Part shown: positions 4,247-5,280 of the stretch, in pieces
Layout: every line of letters begins with the position of its first letter
Numbering within the stretch: the stretch's first letter is position 1
DNA from: CAYGZQ01 sp964354375 [NCBI: uncultured Planctomycetota bacterium]
GTDB taxonomy: Bacteria > JAJVIF01 > JAPKYR01
NCBI GenBank assembly: GCA_964354375.1
Contig: CAYGZQ010000007.1
Coordinates: 23,073 to 28,352, forward strand
DNA length: 5,280 nt
Direction of reading: 5' to 3'
Made by a program: the position numbers and the translations under genes
Notes under the pieces: model-generated
What the model was told of the DNA's origin: nothing
Databases searched by the model: none
The model's input: the letters and a program-made list of their open reading frames with translations, nothing else

Positions 4247-5203
4247 ATGGCTGACCTGCTTCGCATCCTGAAGGCAATGGCGGATCCGACCCGTCTGCGG
4301 CTGCTGGCTATCCTCGACACCGAGGAGCTGTCGGTCAACGAGCTGGTCCGGGTCATGGGCATGGGGCAGTCCAGAATATCGAGGCACCTTGCCGTACTCA
4401 AGGACGCGGGACTCCTGGCTCAACGCCGGGAGGGCACGTGGTCCTACTACTCGATTCCCCCCACAGTTGAAGACAGAGGGCTTCTCCAGACCTTCCGGGA
4501 CAGCGCCACATATCGGAACGCGATCGACGGCGACAGTCCGCGCATTAAGAAGGTTCTGGAGGACCGCCGGGCACAATCTCTCCATTTCTTCGAGAAAGTG
4601 GCTGAGGACTGGGACGACATCCGTGCCGAGTATTTCGGGCTGAGGGTCCGCAACCGAGCGCTCGCCGGACTGGTGCCGTCGAAGTGGACCGTGGCCGATG
4701 TCGGCTGCGGAACCGGATTTCTCCTGCTTGCCGTCGCGCCTCTGGTCAAAAAGGCCATCGGCATCGACAACTCCCCGGAGATGCTCAGAGTGGCTCGTCG
4801 AAAGGCGAAGGAACGCGGTCTGAAGAACATCGAGTTTGTCCAGGCCGACATGGACGCGGTTCCTCTGAAGGACGGGACTCTTGACGGCCTGACCGCGAGC
4901 ATGGTTCTGCACCATGCGTCGGACCCTGCGAAGACCGCCAAGGAATGGGCGCGCCTCATTACCCCGGGGGGCAAAATATCGGTCGTCGAACTCGAGAGAC
5001 ATCAGTACGAGTGGCTTCGCGAAGAGATGGCCGACGTGTGGCTCGGATTCGATCCGAAGGAACTGAAAAGCTACTTCAAGAACGCCGGCTTCGACGATAT
5101 CCGGGTCGAGAAGGTCGAGGAAGAATGCTCGACCGCCGACATGGGCGCAAGAAAAACCGCCAACGTGGGCATCCTCCTCCTCACCGCCGTCCGCAAGAGC
5201 TGA
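4247..5203 (+). CDS. ArsR-type transcription regulator fused to SAM-dependent methyltransferase domain (SahR-like)
   Basis: Two-domain cytosolic protein. Residues 1-70 are an ArsR winged helix-turn-helix: LKAMADPTRLRLL (8-20), the LSVNELVRVMGMGQSRISRHLAVLKDAGL region with its recognition helix near 40-52, and a wing at GTWSYYSI. Residues about 115-316 are a class I methyltransferase fold: motif I VADVGCGTG (149-157), D174 in GIDNS for the ribose, AD-MDAVPL (200-207) for the adenine side, SMVLHHASDP (218-227) and LITPGGK (237-243). This fusion is the architecture of SahR, an S-adenosylhomocysteine-responsive repressor of methionine-cycle genes in Proteobacteria. The only cysteines are C154 and C294, so the ELCVCDL-type arsenic site of ArsR is absent. 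Ligand sensing rather than catalysis is the likelier role, by inference. The ATG is supported by GGTGATC just upstream. No ahcY, metF or metK lies in the window. Alternative: an active methyltransferase with a DNA-binding domain. Confidence 0.9.
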   Translation: MADLLRILKAMADPTRLRLLAILDTEELSVNELVRVMGMGQSRISRHLAVLKDAGLLAQRREGTWSYYSIPPTVEDRGLLQTFRDSATYRNAIDGDSPRIKKVLEDRRAQSLHFFEKVAEDWDDIRAEYFGLRVRNRALAGLVPSKWTVADVGCGTGFLLLAVAPLVKKAIGIDNSPEMLRVARRKAKERGLKNIEFVQADMDAVPLKDGTLDGLTASMVLHHASDPAKTAKEWARLITPGGKISVVELERHQYEWLREEMADVWLGFDPKELKSYFKNAGFDDIRVEKVEEECSTADMGARKTANVGILLLTAVRKS

Positions 5204-5280
5204 GATTTGCAGATCGGCGCATCCGTGCCGCTTCTACGGCAGGTGGCGCCCGTACGTCTGCCACGAGTTCTTCGAGTGGC
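5204..5280. other. Window edge, no supported gene
   Basis: This contains a small hairpin, TGCCG (5226-5230) with CGGCA (5237-5241), 22 bases past the stop of the SahR-like gene and without a U-tract, so it is a poor terminator. GTGGC (5243-5247 and 5276-5280) and GCCAC (5260-5264) can pair in two ways. A minus-strand frame entering from the right edge reads HSKNSWQTYGRHLP and stops at 5234-5236; it might be the end of a convergent gene, but 14 residues cannot be assigned. Confidence 0.3.

Noticed and set aside
4217-5002. 261-codon minus-strand frame opposite the SahR-like gene
   Set aside because: The plus strand carries unmistakable ArsR and methyltransferase motifs over the same bases; the minus translation has none.

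Overview
The window is GC-rich bacterial DNA (roughly 60% GC by eye) with five protein-coding genes, G/C-tract repeats at its left edge and a gene-poor stretch of about 450 bp. Gene families, Shine-Dalgarno-type sites and two sigma-70-like promoter candidates all point to a bacterium. The genes do not settle the phylum. The mix (an HD hydrolase family I remember mainly from Firmicutes-like genomes, a SahR-like regulator, abundant snap-back repeats) would fit an environmental or uncultured lineage. That is inference.

Layout, left to right. Positions 1-183 hold two direct copies and one inverted partial copy of a repeat whose core is a C-tract facing a G-tract. Positions 236-1270 (+) encode a zinc-dependent medium-chain dehydrogenase. 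After a 30-bp gap with a clear ribosome binding site, 1301-2089 (+) encodes an LsrF/DeoC-type class I aldolase or thiolase. These two look like one catabolic operon. Converging on it, 2101-2868 (-) encodes a SprT-like zinc metalloprotease with a QLDLF sliding-clamp-type motif at its N-terminus and a promoter placed for a leaderless mRNA. A 211-bp divergent region rich in inverted repeats leads to 3080-3796 (+), an HD-domain phosphohydrolase of a conserved but functionally unassigned family. Its ribosome binding site lies in the 3' arm of a perfect 9-bp hairpin.

Positions 3797-4246 contain no convincing gene: a strong hairpin, a short direct repeat, a promoter candidate and a possible operator. 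Positions 4247-5203 (+) encode an ArsR-type helix-turn-helix fused to a SAM-binding methyltransferase fold, the architecture of SahR. The last 77 bases hold no gene I can support.

Only the dehydrogenase and aldolase look functionally coupled: oxidation of a polyol or sugar acid, then Schiff-base cleavage. The SprT-like protease suggests a DNA-repair role on its own. The SahR-like protein suggests SAM/SAH control, but its usual methionine-cycle targets are not in the window.
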